DNA of 64,000 bases from Pardosa pseudoannulata (GCA_032207245.1 CM063500.1:20009789-20073788); one strand, 5' to 3'; positions 21,969 to 33,800 are shown, numbered from the stretch's first letter. The notes: generated from the letters alone by a model not told the origin. Translations and numbers: made by a program.

Positions 21969-22690
21969 CTAAAATAAATATAAAGTTCCTTAAAATAAGA
22001 CAAAAGATTAAAAACTGTTTAAATAAAAATTTAGGAAAGAAAACATTTTCAAAATAGCTAGAGTAATTTTGTGCTTTATATGCATTATTACCAAAATAAT
22101 TTTCAGCTCTAAAATTTATTTCAAATGTATGGTAGCTGTGATTCTTAATTTCAGGGAACCATAAACTTTTAAATTTACAAAAACAGATAAAAATTACATT
22201 TTTGTGCATTTATTATTGCTTTATTCTGAATAGTTTTTACAGAAAAATGCATGGTTAAATAGATTTATTAAAAAGATACAAGCATTCAAAATACATAAAT
22301 GGTACCACAAATAGGAATTAAAATGTAAACAAAGATATATAGGATTTTTAATTTACACTTTATATCAATTTAATATTTTTTAGTTCTGTCAATCAATAAC
22401 CTGTTAATCAATGATTTGTTTATGTCGCTGTTTACCACACCACATTAAGCTGCCATTAGTTAGTTTTTATTTTCAAATCTGCTGTCGTTTACACAAACAT
22501 CAACGCTTAAAAATGAAAATCCTAAAAGTGTTAGTGCTCCTAAATTAGAGATGTTTCTTTTAACATCTGCTCTGAAAGAAAACTTCATAGGAAACAGATC
22601 AAAACTTTTTATGAGCTGAAGCAGCTTATAAATTTTCTACTAAAATTATAATTATTTCTTTAAAATTAGAAGCAATAAACAAAGGTATAC

Positions 22691-22853
22691 ATATCAACCT
22701 AATGATGTTTTTGAACTGCTGAAAAGCAAGTTTAACTCCACCAGTTCCTTTCCAGTTATAGTGTGTACTTAAATTATTTGTCATAACTGATTGAAGAATT
22801 CGTCTTGTAACACTATTATAAGAGTATCCACCAAATGATCCGAAATAATTTAA
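22691..22853 (-). CDS. DUF4806-like protein, middle exon
   Basis: Acceptor ATAG at 22855-22854, donor GTATAC at 22690-22685. It encodes LNYFGSFGGYSYNSVTRRIL, then QSVMTNNLSTHYNWKGTGG and VKLAFQQFKNIIRLI. A GG....VRRIL..LMTN.L...YNW.G..G..AF pattern is the core of DUF4806 domains. The frame is open throughout (54 codons plus 1 base) and phases match both neighbours. Many arthropod DUF4806 genes are multi-copy, as expected of transposon cargo. Confidence 0.6.
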
Positions 22854-22937
22854 CTATAAATAAATAAAAAAGCAAAATTATTAGAAACTAAACACTAAAT
22901 TTATTTTTTTTTTCTTAAGTGAAAAGGAATACTTAAC

Positions 22938-23110
22938 CATTTGTGAAAACTTTCTTTGGTCATTCAAGTATTGGTCAAACTCCTTCAAACCCTCAGGGGT
23001 ATTAATAGGGAGGATACAATCATCTGGAATACAACTCTGTGAATTTGCGTTCAATGCATGGACCGTGTATAAGATTGATCATCTTTTATTTCTTCAATCA
23101 ACCTCAATAC
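22938..23110 (-). pseudogene. DUF4806-like protein, upstream exon, frameshifted
   Basis: In the frame that ends at donor GTTAAG (22937) it reads SCIPDDCILPINTPEGLKEF, then DQYLNDQRKFSQM, the P(I/L).T.E.L.EF...L usual before the DUF4806 core. Further upstream the sense moves to another frame (QRKVLRLIEEIKDDQSYTR) and a stop blocks the first, so at least one frameshift is present. No start codon or N-terminal DNA-binding domain was found. Confidence 0.5.
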
Positions 23111-25189
23111 CTTCCTCTGAAATGCTATTTTAAAATGTAAATCAATTTTGCTGTTAAAAAGGTAAATCTTTACACATTCCTAATTTTTTTAAACTTTAAA
23201 GTTATCTTTAGAAAGAAATATTTAATCAAGTTTTACACAATACCAATCTTATCCTTATGATCTTGAAATATTCTCCATATGTCTATCAACTCTAGTATTT
23301 AAAGTTCTTCTAACATTTCTTTGAGATAATCCTTTTACTCTGAACATTTTAGAATGTAATAAAATTGAGAATATTAACAGTAAAAGAATAATACATATAA
23401 GTAAGATAATATAAATACTTCCTTTAATTCTTAAATAAATTTATTATGTACCTCCCCATTTTCAAAGATGAAAACTAGAAAGTACATTTGTAATTAAAAT
23501 ATATAAATAAAACAATATAAAGAACAAAAAATGTTAAAAAGTAAAGTGAATCCTAAGGTTACAAAGCTATAAGAAATAAGCTAAATAACAAAGAGTGGAT
23601 TCAAATATTTCATATAATAGTTATTAATGCTTAAATTTAAGACTGGAAATTTTCAAACAATGAAATTTTATGCTTCACCTATGCTTATAAAACTTTAATT
23701 ACATTACTATTTATTTTATTTTGTTTTGACTTGGTGATAAAAGTTTAAGTTACAAATACAAGTTTTCCTTTGAAAGGAAATTGCGTAGCTACTAACATGT
23801 CAACTTTGAAAATCCTACAATTTTACATGCTTAACGCATAGGCTAAAATTTTAGACTGAAAACACATTCACAAGTCTTTAAAAATATATACATAAAATTT
23901 TAATAAATATAACTTAACAATTCCCTATCAAAGGAAAAATTCTTGAAAATTATTTCTAAAGTAAACAAATTTTTTAATTTTTTTTATAATTTATTATATA
24001 ACATGCATACCTCACTTTTTTTCTAGAAAGTTGAAATAAATGTCAAGAAATTTTTAGAGACATAATTCTTATCTCTTATGTGTCTATGATTTCATATCAG
24101 CTAATAATTTTTATTACAGTCAATAGTACTCATTTTTTTAATTATTAGAAGCACTTGAGAAAAATCTAAGTGTATAAAACGAGGTTTATTGGAGCATTGC
24201 TCAAAATTATATATTTGTATATATAAATCATTTAATTTAAGTTTTAAAAAAGTGCATGTTGCTAATTTTTCCTTAATTAGAAACTCTTTGTCAAGAGTGT
24301 TTAAAAAATGCTCATGTATCATTGTTTCCTCTATTAATATAACTTCCAAATTTTTATCAAGAATGGAATTTCTAAATTCAGTTCTAGTCTAGTGTCACTG
24401 TTGAATATCCTCTCCAATGTATTATTTTGAAGTACCATCGGACCACAAACATCAAATCAGAAATAGATGATATTGATGAAGAGAGAATTGTCTCTTGGAT
24501 CGCAAACTGATAATGTTCGTTTGTATTGAATTTCTCTTCATCGCAGAGCGTAAAAACTTATGCATATATATTGTTTTTCCATATTATTTTTTTTAATTAA
24601 CTCAAAATCGTGAAGTTTTTAATACAGTTGAAAATATACAATTTTACAATGGGACCCAAATTTGTAAAATGTACGGTGTATAAGTGGGCAAGTATGAATT
24701 GACAGCTATATCGATTAATGCTAATGCTTTTATGCATATTTTAAAGATTTAACAGAAAACTGAGTACATAATGTATTATTTTAAATAACCAATATACAAT
24801 ATACATTTGTATGATAAAAATAAAATTACACTTACCTCGTTTTATTTTTTAAGAAAATCCGGAAAACACCAAATGGTTAAACTGAAGCACAACAGGTAGT
24901 TATTATTCTAATATCCGTGTGAACTTTCTGAGATCATAGATGGACTTGTAGCTTTATATTGCATATTTTGCATTGTCATTAAATTTGATATTTTCTTCCA
25001 TCGAGCTTCTAGAACTGCTGCCGAAAAAGGATTTCCGATATACCGTACTTCTGGCTTTTAATAAATTTATTAAAATCAACCCTCTTAGAACGATCTATGT
25101 AAAATACCAACCATATTCTGTCCTAAGCATTCTACTCACAGAACATCTGCTAAATTAAACACCTGCGAAATTAATAGATTTCTTCGCGC
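23111..25189. other. AT-rich core of the 5.5-kb element
   Basis: No further exon was recognised. Short frames at 24101-24349 (minus) and 24189-24392 (plus) overlap on opposite strands with no family resemblance. The GC-rich right end begins near 25190. Confidence 0.5.
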
Positions 25190-25734
25190 CACAAGCTTAA
25201 AATGTTAAGCGCCATCTAGGAGACGTTTTTTTCGGATGTCGCGCCGATCACTTTAATAAACCTTTTCGCGACTAATCAGAACTTGACATCGCCCTGCTCT
25301 TGCGGCGAGCTTTCGATACGAGGAGAAAGAAAATAGTCGAAAGGCGACGTCGCCCCGACAAAATATCGACGTTTTAAAAATATATGCGAGTATTTACCCA
25401 TCAAAGCGATGATTGGCCGACCATTTTGCGACCATCCTTGCTGCTTGGGATGTCTACTCCAATCCGAGTGGAAGACAATACCACTACCTGTAATACAAAG
25501 ACTTGTGGAAAGTATGCCCTGGAGGGTTCACGCTGTTATTGCCTCTCGTGGAAGCTCTACCAACTATTGATTTTGAATAAAGTTAGTTTTTCTTTTCTAT
25601 CACAAGTGTCCAAATACTTATTGCTAGACAGTGCATGTAGCGTCTCTATTGTCGTGCATTGCTGTCTATATTTAATATTGTGTTGAAAATATAAATTAAC
25701 CTAATGTTGCATATAAAATATTATTCAGTGGTAT

Positions 25735-26190
25735 GACAGCCCCGGATGGATCCTAGCCTTCTCCAGAATACAATTAGATTCAATACAAAGCAGCCTTTAT
25801 TTTGGTCTTTGAGTTCCAATTTTTATAGGGCAGCTGGTACTTTCTTCTATTGACTGCGAAGCAATTAGGTTTTACAGGATAGAGTTGTTAGCCCCGCTCT
25901 CAACCCCAAATCTGCAGGGCCAATCTCCATAACCCCTTGGAGACAGGATGCCCAGGTATACCCCTGGACACTAGGTACCTATTTTTGTCACCTTCTACGA
26001 CACGCGTAATCTACGTTGATACTATTCTACTCCGGTCACCACATAACAGGGTTATTGCCATGTGATTGACAAATCTGGGCACTAGGTACCTATTTTTGTC
26101 ACCTTCTACGACACGCATAATCTACGTTGATACTATTCTACTCCGGTCACCACATAACAGGGTTATTGCCATGTGATTGAAAAATATTGT
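25735..26190 (-). repeat. interspersed repeat with a 109-bp tandem duplication
   Basis: A block with CACTAGGTACCTATTTTTGT, CACCTTCTACGACACGC and CTCCGGTCACCACATAACAG occurs at about 25968-26074 and again at 26077-26183. The region left of it (read on the minus strand) includes GGGGCTAACAACTCTATCCT and GTAAAACCTAATTGC, which resembles leader sequence of RTE-type non-LTR retrotransposons. That assignment is tentative. No protein-coding remnant was seen. Confidence 0.55.
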
Positions 26191-26444
26191 AGGCTTAAAT
26201 AATTTAATAGGATTCACCTTCATTACAAAAAATATGTAAATATTTTACCTATTCATTCGGCAGTGTGAAAAAAGGTACAAGTTTAATTAATCACATTAAA
26301 GTCTATTTTCAAGGATTGCGTGAGTAGTGGGATAAACTTTTCGTTCGCAGTAAGGGGAATAGATCAGTCAGGAGACATGGTAATAGCTTCCTTCTGATGT
26401 ATAATAAGGTGCGTTTTATCTAGTGATTGATTTTCTTGAGGGTT
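26191..26444. other. unassigned AT-rich spacer
   Basis: No supported feature. Confidence 0.4.
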
Positions 26445-26670
26445 CAGAAATCTAACGAATGAAGTACCTTACATATTCTCCAGATTTAAATCTAATAGAA
26501 CATATGAGAGACGCATTAAGAAGCCGACTTCTTCCCCATGAAACCTCACTAGCACCATTTGTTTGAAAAGTTGGATCATTGATTCTCAAAGTATTCACTT
26601 TTATGCTTTGGAAGAATCTTGACTTCCTCATAGAGTTACTGTAAGAAATTACTTGATTTTCAGAAATTTA
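26445..26670 (+). pseudogene. Tc1/mariner transposase C-terminal fragment
   Basis: The frame reads YSPDLNLIEHMRDALRSRLL, the SPDLNPIEH..D catalytic end of Tc1/mariner transposases, followed by frameshifted text for ALEES..PHR, the usual last helix. The N-terminal part is absent. Confidence 0.7.
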
Positions 26671-27266
26671 TTTTTATAAAATTTAAAGGTATGGAAAAGA
26701 AAATTACAGTAATTGTAACGGAATACGTAATATTAATCGTTCACAAGTCCTTTTCGTTTTCCACCATTTATAATCTAAAATTTTGGTCCTGTCACTTTGC
26801 CTTCTTGGTAATATTGTTTTGTGGCACCTAGAAAGATGGTAAATTAGTTATAATTTTTGTGTGTTGCTTTTTGTGAATGCTTCAAAGTTTTGTGGACGGC
26901 AAAATATTTTTTGGTCTCAACTAGATCACCAGATTTTTTAAATGGCGATAACGACTTGGATTAAAAGGACTTGTGGAAACATATTTTACGTTACTAGAAT
27001 ATATCACACATTTCTATCAACCTTTCTCATAACAACGAAATTAAAAGAAAAAAATACTTACATATTCGACATTTCAAGTATTATACTGGGTTTCTTACAG
27101 AAACTTAAAAACAAGTTGCCAGCTGCGGGTAGTTTTGGCAATAAACTCCGAATCTCTCTAAATTCTGTCTACGTACTCGGGTTTGCAAGACACGAAGAGA
27201 TCCATAATTTTAGTTGTTTATAGGGAAAGTGTTATATAACACATATCTAGCCACAGGAAGAAAGAA

Positions 27267-27585
27267 GGTTTGGTTTGTAGCGCTAGGGTCTACTGCTTTG
27301 CACACGAGCGAAGGGGCGTACGCAAGAGGGGGGTTTAGGGGTTTAAACACCCCCCGTAAGGTCAGACAAAATGGCAAAAATAAAAATTTTAGTTGAAATT
27401 ATGCGGGCTAGTATTTTTTAGAAATTATGAACCTCCCCCTTGAAAAAAATCTGCGTACGCTACTGCACACGAGGGCTAATGAGATTGGGACCTACTTAAA
27501 GACTATTCCGAACGGCTACGAACATCCAAGCCTGCGAACTCCGGTTCCGAAGGGCAGCCCCCTACCATTCGCCCATCGTTCGGCA
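27267..27585 (-). mobile_element. tRNA-derived SINE (family A), split by a hAT MITE
   Basis: On the minus strand the head starts CCGAACGATGGGCGAATGG. It continues with GGAACCGGAGTTCGCAGG, CTTGGATGTTCGTAGCCGTT and GGTCCCAATCTCATTAGCCC, and ends with CAAACCAAACC. The flanking 9-bp repeat AAGAAAGAA (27258-27266 and 27589-27597) may be the target duplication. The 157-bp MITE inside has its own duplication. Confidence 0.8.
27309..27465. mobile_element. hAT-type MITE, 157 bp
   Basis: An exact 8-bp target duplication, CACACGAG, flanks it at 27301-27308 and 27466-27473. Inverted ends: CGAAGGGGCGTACGCAAGAG on the left and CAGTAGCGTACGCAGAT read from the right, both leading into a G-rich run. Duplication size and ends fit hAT MITEs. 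No coding capacity. It was inserted after the SINE. Confidence 0.85.
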
Positions 27586-27599
27586 AATAAGAAAGAAAG

Positions 27600-29111
27600 T
27601 ACATGAGTATTACTGTAGAATTTTTGTCTTCTACTCCTTATTTCTACTTCAGTGTCTTTAAATTTGCCGAATTTAGTATCCTCTATTAGTTGTCACACGG
27701 TTCTTCTTTTGATAGTTTTAATTTTCTTTTATATAAATTAAAAATTACGGAATCCCTATCTGGAACTAAAAATTTACTAATCTGTAGTTTCATTGTACTA
27801 AAATTATGAATATTTTTTTTTATGTTATAAAGGAATTTCAAGTAATAAAACTTTTCAAATTTTATTAAATGCCTAAAGCAAAGAAAATTAACTCTTTGTT
27901 TTATATCTATATCGTTATCATTAAAATATGAATTAATTTTTATTTACAATGGATACAAAAATAATATGCTACTCCATCACAGTGATTTTACATTTGTGTT
28001 TTATAGTTCTGATTACAATATGAGAAGAAGCGTTGTTTTGTTGCTGTTCTTCTTGTTGATGCTGAGTTGAGAGGAATGTGATCGGTAGAGAAGTTGTTTG
28101 ATTTTGATAATCCTTTGGAATTTCAGACAAATATTGAATGTTATTCGTAACTGATTCTTAGTGTCTGAACTTCAATTATCAAGAATTCATTCTTCATTTA
28201 CTTCATGAGAATGGCTGCTAATATATTTAATTACATTTAACAATCTAAATTGCTTGTAGCAACTTTATTGAAATATCTCTGTTGATCTGGTAAGTAACTC
28301 AAAATATCAAAGTTATAACATTCGATTCATGTAAATTTTTACATTTTGTACCGTGACATTGCAAAAAAATAGCTTGTTATGCATACATATATTTGATATG
28401 TTATTAGGCAACTATGCGCAGCTGTGCTCATTTTAAATTATTTGCTTCAAATTTTACTTATGATATGTGTTTGCAAACTTACGGTAAACATAATTTTACA
28501 TTTATAACCTCATGACAAATATTATTTTTATTTAAATTTATACTATTTTATATAGAAGATAGCGGCTTCAGCCACGGGCTTAAACAAGCTTGACATTTGT
28601 TTACAGGTATATATCATTTGTTACCCAAATGTCAGCATTTTGTTTGATTCCTAATTTGTATTGAATTCTTTTCAAAAGTGCGTAGTTCTAATGATAACTA
28701 TTGTCAATGTTGCATAATGGATAAATGAAAAAGTTCTCCTCTCTGATATGTAATAATTTATTACTCATTTAGTTTCAGATGTGAATGTATTAAATTCTGT
28801 TTAATTAGCATTAAGTATTCAGTAGTTTTCCAAAGCTTTAATTTGTTAGTGTTTTTGTCATGTTTTTCAAACGTATAAATTGTTTTCAGAAATATAGGTT
28901 TAATCTAACTACTTCTGTTCATCTTTTGTTACTTTTATGATATTGCAGGAATAAAAGTAACATGTTCAATTTTTAAATTTAATTATGGCTATATTCACTA
29001 ATTAAGTCAATTACATTCCGAAATATGTTTATCTGTTTGACCTTTTTCTTCATTACTCTTGCCGCATCTCAAGATGGTGTTCATACATCTTTAAAAATCC
29101 AACCAAATGGC
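27600..29111. other. AT-rich stretch, nothing recognised
   Basis: No supported gene or repeat. A 16-codon frame at 28020 (MRRSVVLLLFFLLMLS, then a stop) looks like a signal peptide but has no continuation that could be shown. Confidence 0.45.
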
Positions 29112-29113
29112 TA

Positions 29114-30677
29114 GGGGAAACTGGGGTAAAATGGTTCACTTTTGTGAATTTTGAGTATTTACTCTCAAACTAATGATTTTTTGAATCTGAAAATATATAT
29201 GCATATTACCTATATATTAGGCTTTATATTACACTCAGTCAAAACCAATTATTATAATTACTTTTTTTATTATAATTTTTTTAGTAGCAAGTGACAAAGT
29301 GGACCATTTTACCCAGACCCCAGGGTAAAATGGTCCATGGCATGGGGTAAAATACACCGAAAAAAAATTTCTAAAGATAACTTAAATGTAGTAATTATTT
29401 AATAGTACAAAACATAAAATGTATTACATTTATTTTCTATAGCTTCAATCTGTATATATAAAGCATAATATTAGCGAATATTGAAGTTAATGAATGATAC
29501 ACCAAAAGATTTGTATGTTACTGAAATTCTGCTATTTTCTTGAGAAGCAGTAGGGTCTGGGAGACTCGTCACAATATCTTGAACATTTCCGAGTGATTCA
29601 TCAACATTGTCAGTGAAAATGAACACATTTTGATGAGGTATTTACCTCATAAATTTCACGTAAAGAACGTAATCTTCATCATTTTTACCTGTTATTAAAC
29701 CAACAAAATGAACCACTGTCTTTTTTGTAAAAAATTTAACCAAAACATACTTGCCAACTTTTAATTCATTATCAAAATTAGCATCATGCTGTGAATTGCT
29801 TTCTTTATCACTATGTTGTGTATCACTTATCACTATAAACAGACATTTTCTGAATCACTCGAACTTTCTGATCCACATAAATTTTCTTTATTTGCTTTAA
29901 AATGCACAGTTTTATCATTTTTCTGAATAGTTAAGACTAACATTTTTTTCTAAATTCTTCCTAGCTTTAACTAAAGCAGCATTTTTCTGTTTTAACGTTT
30001 TCTCTTCCTTCTCTTTGACATCTTTTTCAATCATCGTTTTCACTGGTGTATCAGTTAGAATTTTTGATGCACCCTTCTTTCGCTTGTTTGTTGTCTTGCA
30101 CATGCTAGCTTTTGCCAATGGGCATCCTCAAAGACGTTTTCATTGAATGGCCATATATCTGTTACTTTAAATCCGGATTGCATGTTCTTTAAAGTATCAC
30201 ACATAAAATCAACTTAGAAAAGCATATGGGATACAGAAATAAAAAAAAACAACCTGGAAAATGGACCATGGTCCATTTTACCCCAGGTTCTGGTGGTCCA
30301 TTTTATCCCATGTGTAATTCTCGCAAAAAGTGTCAGAAAAAAAGAACAAATCTTATATTAAATTGTTTTAGCTACATTATATAATAATACATTATCTTAG
30401 CTCTTTATTGTGAGAAGTTACATCCTCCAAATCACAATTTTTAAATGAAGAGAAAAAGATATGTTATGATGAAAATATTTACTTCTGATTACCACAAATC
30501 AACTTTCTAGAATAAAATGGCTAAATTGTCAGCTAAACACACAATTACACATTCATTTTCAAGACTGCAGTGATGTCATCTATGTATCAAAATATTAAAC
30601 ATTAAAAATAATAAATAAAATAAATAATAGAGGGTGGTCCATTTTACCCCCGTGGTCTATTTTATCCCAGTCTCCCT
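29114..30677 (-). mobile_element. pogo/Tigger-type transposon relic
   Basis: A TA duplication flanks it (29112-29113 and 30678-30679). Inverted ends: GGGGAAACTGGGGTAAAATG on the left and AGGGAGACTGGGATAAAATA read from the right. The GGTAAAATGGWCC motif recurs near both ends, at about 29280-29350, 30270-30310 and 30634-30665. The C-terminal part of a DDE transposase remains on the minus strand. Confidence 0.8.
29642..30200 (-). pseudogene. pogo-type transposase C-terminal remnant
   Basis: Reading leftward from about 30190: KNMQSGFKVTDIWPFNENVF corresponds to the GF...GI.PFN...F motif after the DDE core of pogo/jerky transposases. It is followed by a Lys/Glu-rich coiled tail (about 30118-29915) and an acidic stretch with VGKYVLVKFFTKKTV. 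The N-terminal CENP-B-like DNA-binding region and the DDE core are deleted. Confidence 0.75.
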
Positions 30678-30679
30678 TA

Positions 30680-31606
30680 TATGGGATTAAACTTAAAAGA
30701 AATAAATCAAGGATATTAATTAATACAAAACAAAAGTTGCTTGAAGATTAAAAGATTAAGTGCCTGTTAAATGACATTACTACCAAATTTCTGCCAATCG
30801 TTGCCACTGTGCTTTTTTTTTTGTAAATCTTTGATAGACTTCACACTAGTTTTTTTTTTTTCATTTTTATTAATTTCTTAAGAAAGTACCATCGAAGCTG
30901 ACTTACAGTTGTAATACCTGGTTGTAATTGTTCAATTAAAGCTGTGAAAAGTTTTCATGAAATATCTGAAAGAAATAACATACAAATTACTGTAACACAG
31001 AATTCATGTCATATAACCAAATATCAGTAAGTAAGCATCCAATTATGTAACATTTTCCTATTTTTAAAATGTCCAGTCAATTTTGGTTTAAATTTCAAAA
31101 ATTAATAATTCTGTGAATTATCAAAATCCAAGTTTTTAACTGAAAGTAAAACTTTCTGTCCTCAGTAATCTAAATCTATCTCAAATATCTGAAATTCAGA
31201 TGGATAGGCCAGATAGCTATCATATATCTGTATTAGCCCTAATTTCATGGGTTTTACAGCTTTATAGAAAGCTTTAAGAACTTATAAAAATTTAGAATTG
31301 GAGCTGAGAATTATAAAGAGGTTGACAGTAAATTGATTTATCATAGGTTAACACCAAAGTATATGCTTTGTAAATTCTGATGTCTGGATTCCAGGAGAGA
31401 GAGCTCCAAAGACTTTGTATAAGTCAAGTGTGACAAACAATTTTGAATAGTGCACAAATTAAATTATGGTTAAATATTTTTAGGAGTCCAGTTTGCCATT
31501 GTTATATTTGTTTTAAAAATAAACTTAAAACTTCTGTAATCAGCATAATATTTTTTTTTAAATTATTCTTTGCCCTTTTGTCACAATGGGAGAATCACAT
31601 CTCTAA
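30680..31606. other. AT-rich spacer
   Basis: No supported feature on either strand. Confidence 0.45.
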
Positions 31607-31608
31607 TA

Positions 31609-32814
31609 CTGTTTACCAATAAGTATTTAGACACCTGTGATAGAAAAGAAAAACTTATTTTAAAACCAACAGTTGGTAGCACCTCCACAAGAGGCAATCA
31701 CAGTGTGAACCCTCTGGGGCATACTTTCCACAAGTCTTTGTATTATATCTAGTGGTATTGTCTTCTACTTGGCTTGGAGTAGACATACAAGTTCCTTCAC
31801 CGAATTGGGATGGGTAGTGCACCCCTTAATTCAGTGATCCAACTCATCCTAGAGGTTCTCAATAGGGTTCAGGTCTGGGCTCTGGGCCAGCCAGTCCATT
31901 CGATGAACTCCATTGGCACCATACCAAGCCTTGGTTAACCTATAAACATGACAACTGGCATTGTCGTCCTGAAAGTAACAGGGATTCGACCTGTTAAACT
32001 GCCACAACATAGGAAGCACATTGTCATCCAAAATAGTGCAGTAGGCATCGGCATTGAGCTTACCATGAATGGGGACCAAGGTTCCCAGTCCATATCAGGA
32101 GAAACAGACTATAATTCTACCTCTGCCGAACTTGACTGTTAGCACAATGCATTCTGGCAGTAGACTTCTCTAGGCAGACGCTGGACTCAGACCTTGCCAT
32201 CCGAATGGTAAACGGTTAACTTTGATTCATCTCTCCAAAGAATCCATTTCCACTGATCTGCGGTCCAATTTCGATGTGCTTTGCACCACATTAACTGAGC
32301 AGTGTGGTTGGACTTTGTGATCAAAGACTAATGAGCAGCATCACGACCATGAAAGTCAAGCAGATGTGCTTCCTTACGGATGGTATTCATTGAAACAATG
32401 CTCCCGGATGCCTGTTGAAATTCCCCGCAGATGAGGACCATCAGTTGGGTGAGGTTCTTCCGAATTTCTCTGGACAGCACTCGTTGGTCTCTATCTCCCA
32501 GTTTTGTTGATCTGCCGACTCAGGACACATTCTGACAATCACTGCTGACCTTCCACTTCTTAATCACATAGGCCACTGTCGTTTTTAGGTACTTCAGATC
32601 GCAAAATATGTCCCTTAAGGATTGGCCACATGTGTGATACCCAATAATTATACCTTTCTTGAAATCAGAGAGCTCTGAACTGCACGGTATCTTGCATGCG
32701 ACTAATGCTAATGCTGTTTCCTACACAATGTATACCGGCGGAGACTGTGACGTACCTGAGGTCTGCAGGTATAATCATTTGCATAGGTGTTCGAATACTT
32801 ATTAGTAGATAGTT
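31609..32814 (-). mobile_element. Tc1-like transposon (family 2), near full length
   Basis: Flanking TA at 31607-31608 and 32815-32816. Inverted ends: CTGTTTACCAATAAGTATTT on the left and ACTATCTACTAATAAGTATT read from the right. It is the third copy of the family also at 7927 and 18915, here inverted and uninterrupted, and it supplies the empty-site reference for the 5.5-kb insertion. Confidence 0.85.
31849..32700 (-). pseudogene. Tc1 transposase pseudogene (family 2)
   Basis: The frame 32079-31849 reads [20 protein letters not shown], then QDDNASCHVYRLTKAWYGAN and QSPDLNPIENL: the catalytic core of a Tc1 transposase. The DNA-binding half lies further right in other frames with stops. Inactive. 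Confidence 0.8.
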
Positions 32815-33419
32815 TATAAAGGTTTTAAGTGACATTTATTTAAAAATTTAAATTATGCATTGTATAGTAATTTCTTATCTTGTCATTTTTTACTGTTATG
32901 TTTATAAAATTTAATTCTCTGAATCATTAAAAGATATAACAAGGTTCATTCCCAAAGTATCATCCTTTTATTTATTGTAAGATCAGCTATATTACATACC
33001 ACTTTCATTTTAGAGAATAAGGAACTAAAAGCCAAACTTTACTGTAATTTACAATTTAGTTTTCATTCTCTCTTTATAACTCATCCCACTCACATACTTC
33101 CTCATAAAACGTCAATCTCATCTAACAGAGCTTATCATGGTGGAGTGGGAGACATTTCTGTTCTGCTGAGTGCCATAATATCTCTCATATTTGTATTTCT
33201 TTCTAAATCCCTCTGATGGCTGGACAATTTTTTTTTTAATGTTTTAGTGAATGTAATTGAATAAAAAAGGTATAATATGTGCCTGTCATCTGCCACTAGG
33301 TGTCATGTGTGCTCTAAGTTCATTATCTTTGTTGTATGTAGTCTGAGTATACTAGGGAAGAAGATAATTTCATACCAATATATGCAATGCATTGAAATGC
33401 TTAAACATATATTTTTTAG
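32815..33419. other. region upstream of the first Argonaute coding exon
   Basis: AT-rich, ending in the acceptor ATTTTTTAG at 33419. A non-coding 5' exon must lie further upstream but could not be identified. No promoter motif is supported. Confidence 0.5.
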
Positions 33420-33448
33420 GTAACTGAAGTACTGAAATTTCAAAAATT

Positions 33449-33636
33449 ATGGCTTCAGTCTTAGCTGATACAAAAAAACTTCCTTTGTTTACATGCCCTC
33501 CAAGGCCTGCAGCAGGTTCAGAAGGGCGAGCAATAGCCCTGAAAGCCAATCATTTCCCAATCTCAATAAAGACTTCTGAGTTATATCATTACGATGTTAC
33601 TATTACTCCAGATAAATGTCCACGAAAAGTTAATAG
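33449..33636 (+). CDS. Argonaute (AGO1-type), first coding exon
   Basis: The exon begins after TTTTTTAG (33419). An in-frame TGA at 33425 precedes the ATG at 33449, which supports that start. It encodes the N-terminal strand of Argonaute: PLFTCPPRPAAGSEGRAIAL, ANHFPIS and YDVTITPDKCPRKVNR, ending in phase 2 at a GTAAGT donor. Argonautes load small guide RNAs and silence matching RNAs. The pattern is AGO-clade, not PIWI-clade, and closest to arthropod AGO1, but diverged (SIKTSELYHYDV). There is no long Gln-rich leader as in many AGO1/AGO2 proteins. Confidence 0.9.
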
Positions 33637-33800
33637 GTAAGTATCTACAAATTAATGATTTAAAGTTCATTAAAACTGCTTTTGAAATTAAAAAAAAGCA
33701 TATATTTATGCTCTTTATATTTTAATTAAATGACTTATATTTTATTTATTTATTTTTACTATTAATTATTTCTTGTTAAAAAGATAAATTTTCTGTTAAT

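Larger units (their letters stand above)
19945..25449 (-). mobile_element. 5.5-kb DNA element with CCCAAGCAGCAA ends carrying a DUF4806-like gene
   Basis: Perfect 12-bp terminal inverted repeats (CCCAAGCAGCAA; reverse complement ends at 25449), then a second inverted match, GGCCAATCAT. Flanked by AT on both sides, consistent with a 2-bp duplication. It lies inside a Tc1 copy whose empty-site sequence is known from 31780. The ends (19945-20220, 25190-25449) are GC-rich with CG-rich tandem units; the 5-kb core is very AT-rich. A spliced minus-strand gene (21829-23090) is the only coding content recognised. No DDE transposase was seen. Confidence 0.75.
18915..25633 (+). mobile_element. Tc1-like transposon (family 2), split by a 5.5-kb insertion
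   Basis: The left end is TA at 18913-18914 then CACTGTCTACCAATAAGTAT. The right end is the inverse, ending at 25633 (ATACTTATTGCTAGACAGTG), followed by CA, a mutated TA. Removing 19945-25449 leaves about 1.21 kb, the same as the copy at 31609-32814, and rejoins the transposase frame text (GAAGGAACTTGTAT to GTCTACTCC). Confidence 0.85.

Noticed and set aside
28020..28070. Signal-peptide-like start MRRSVVLLLFFLLMLS
   Set aside because: The frame stops after 16 codons and no splice donor with a plausible continuation was found.
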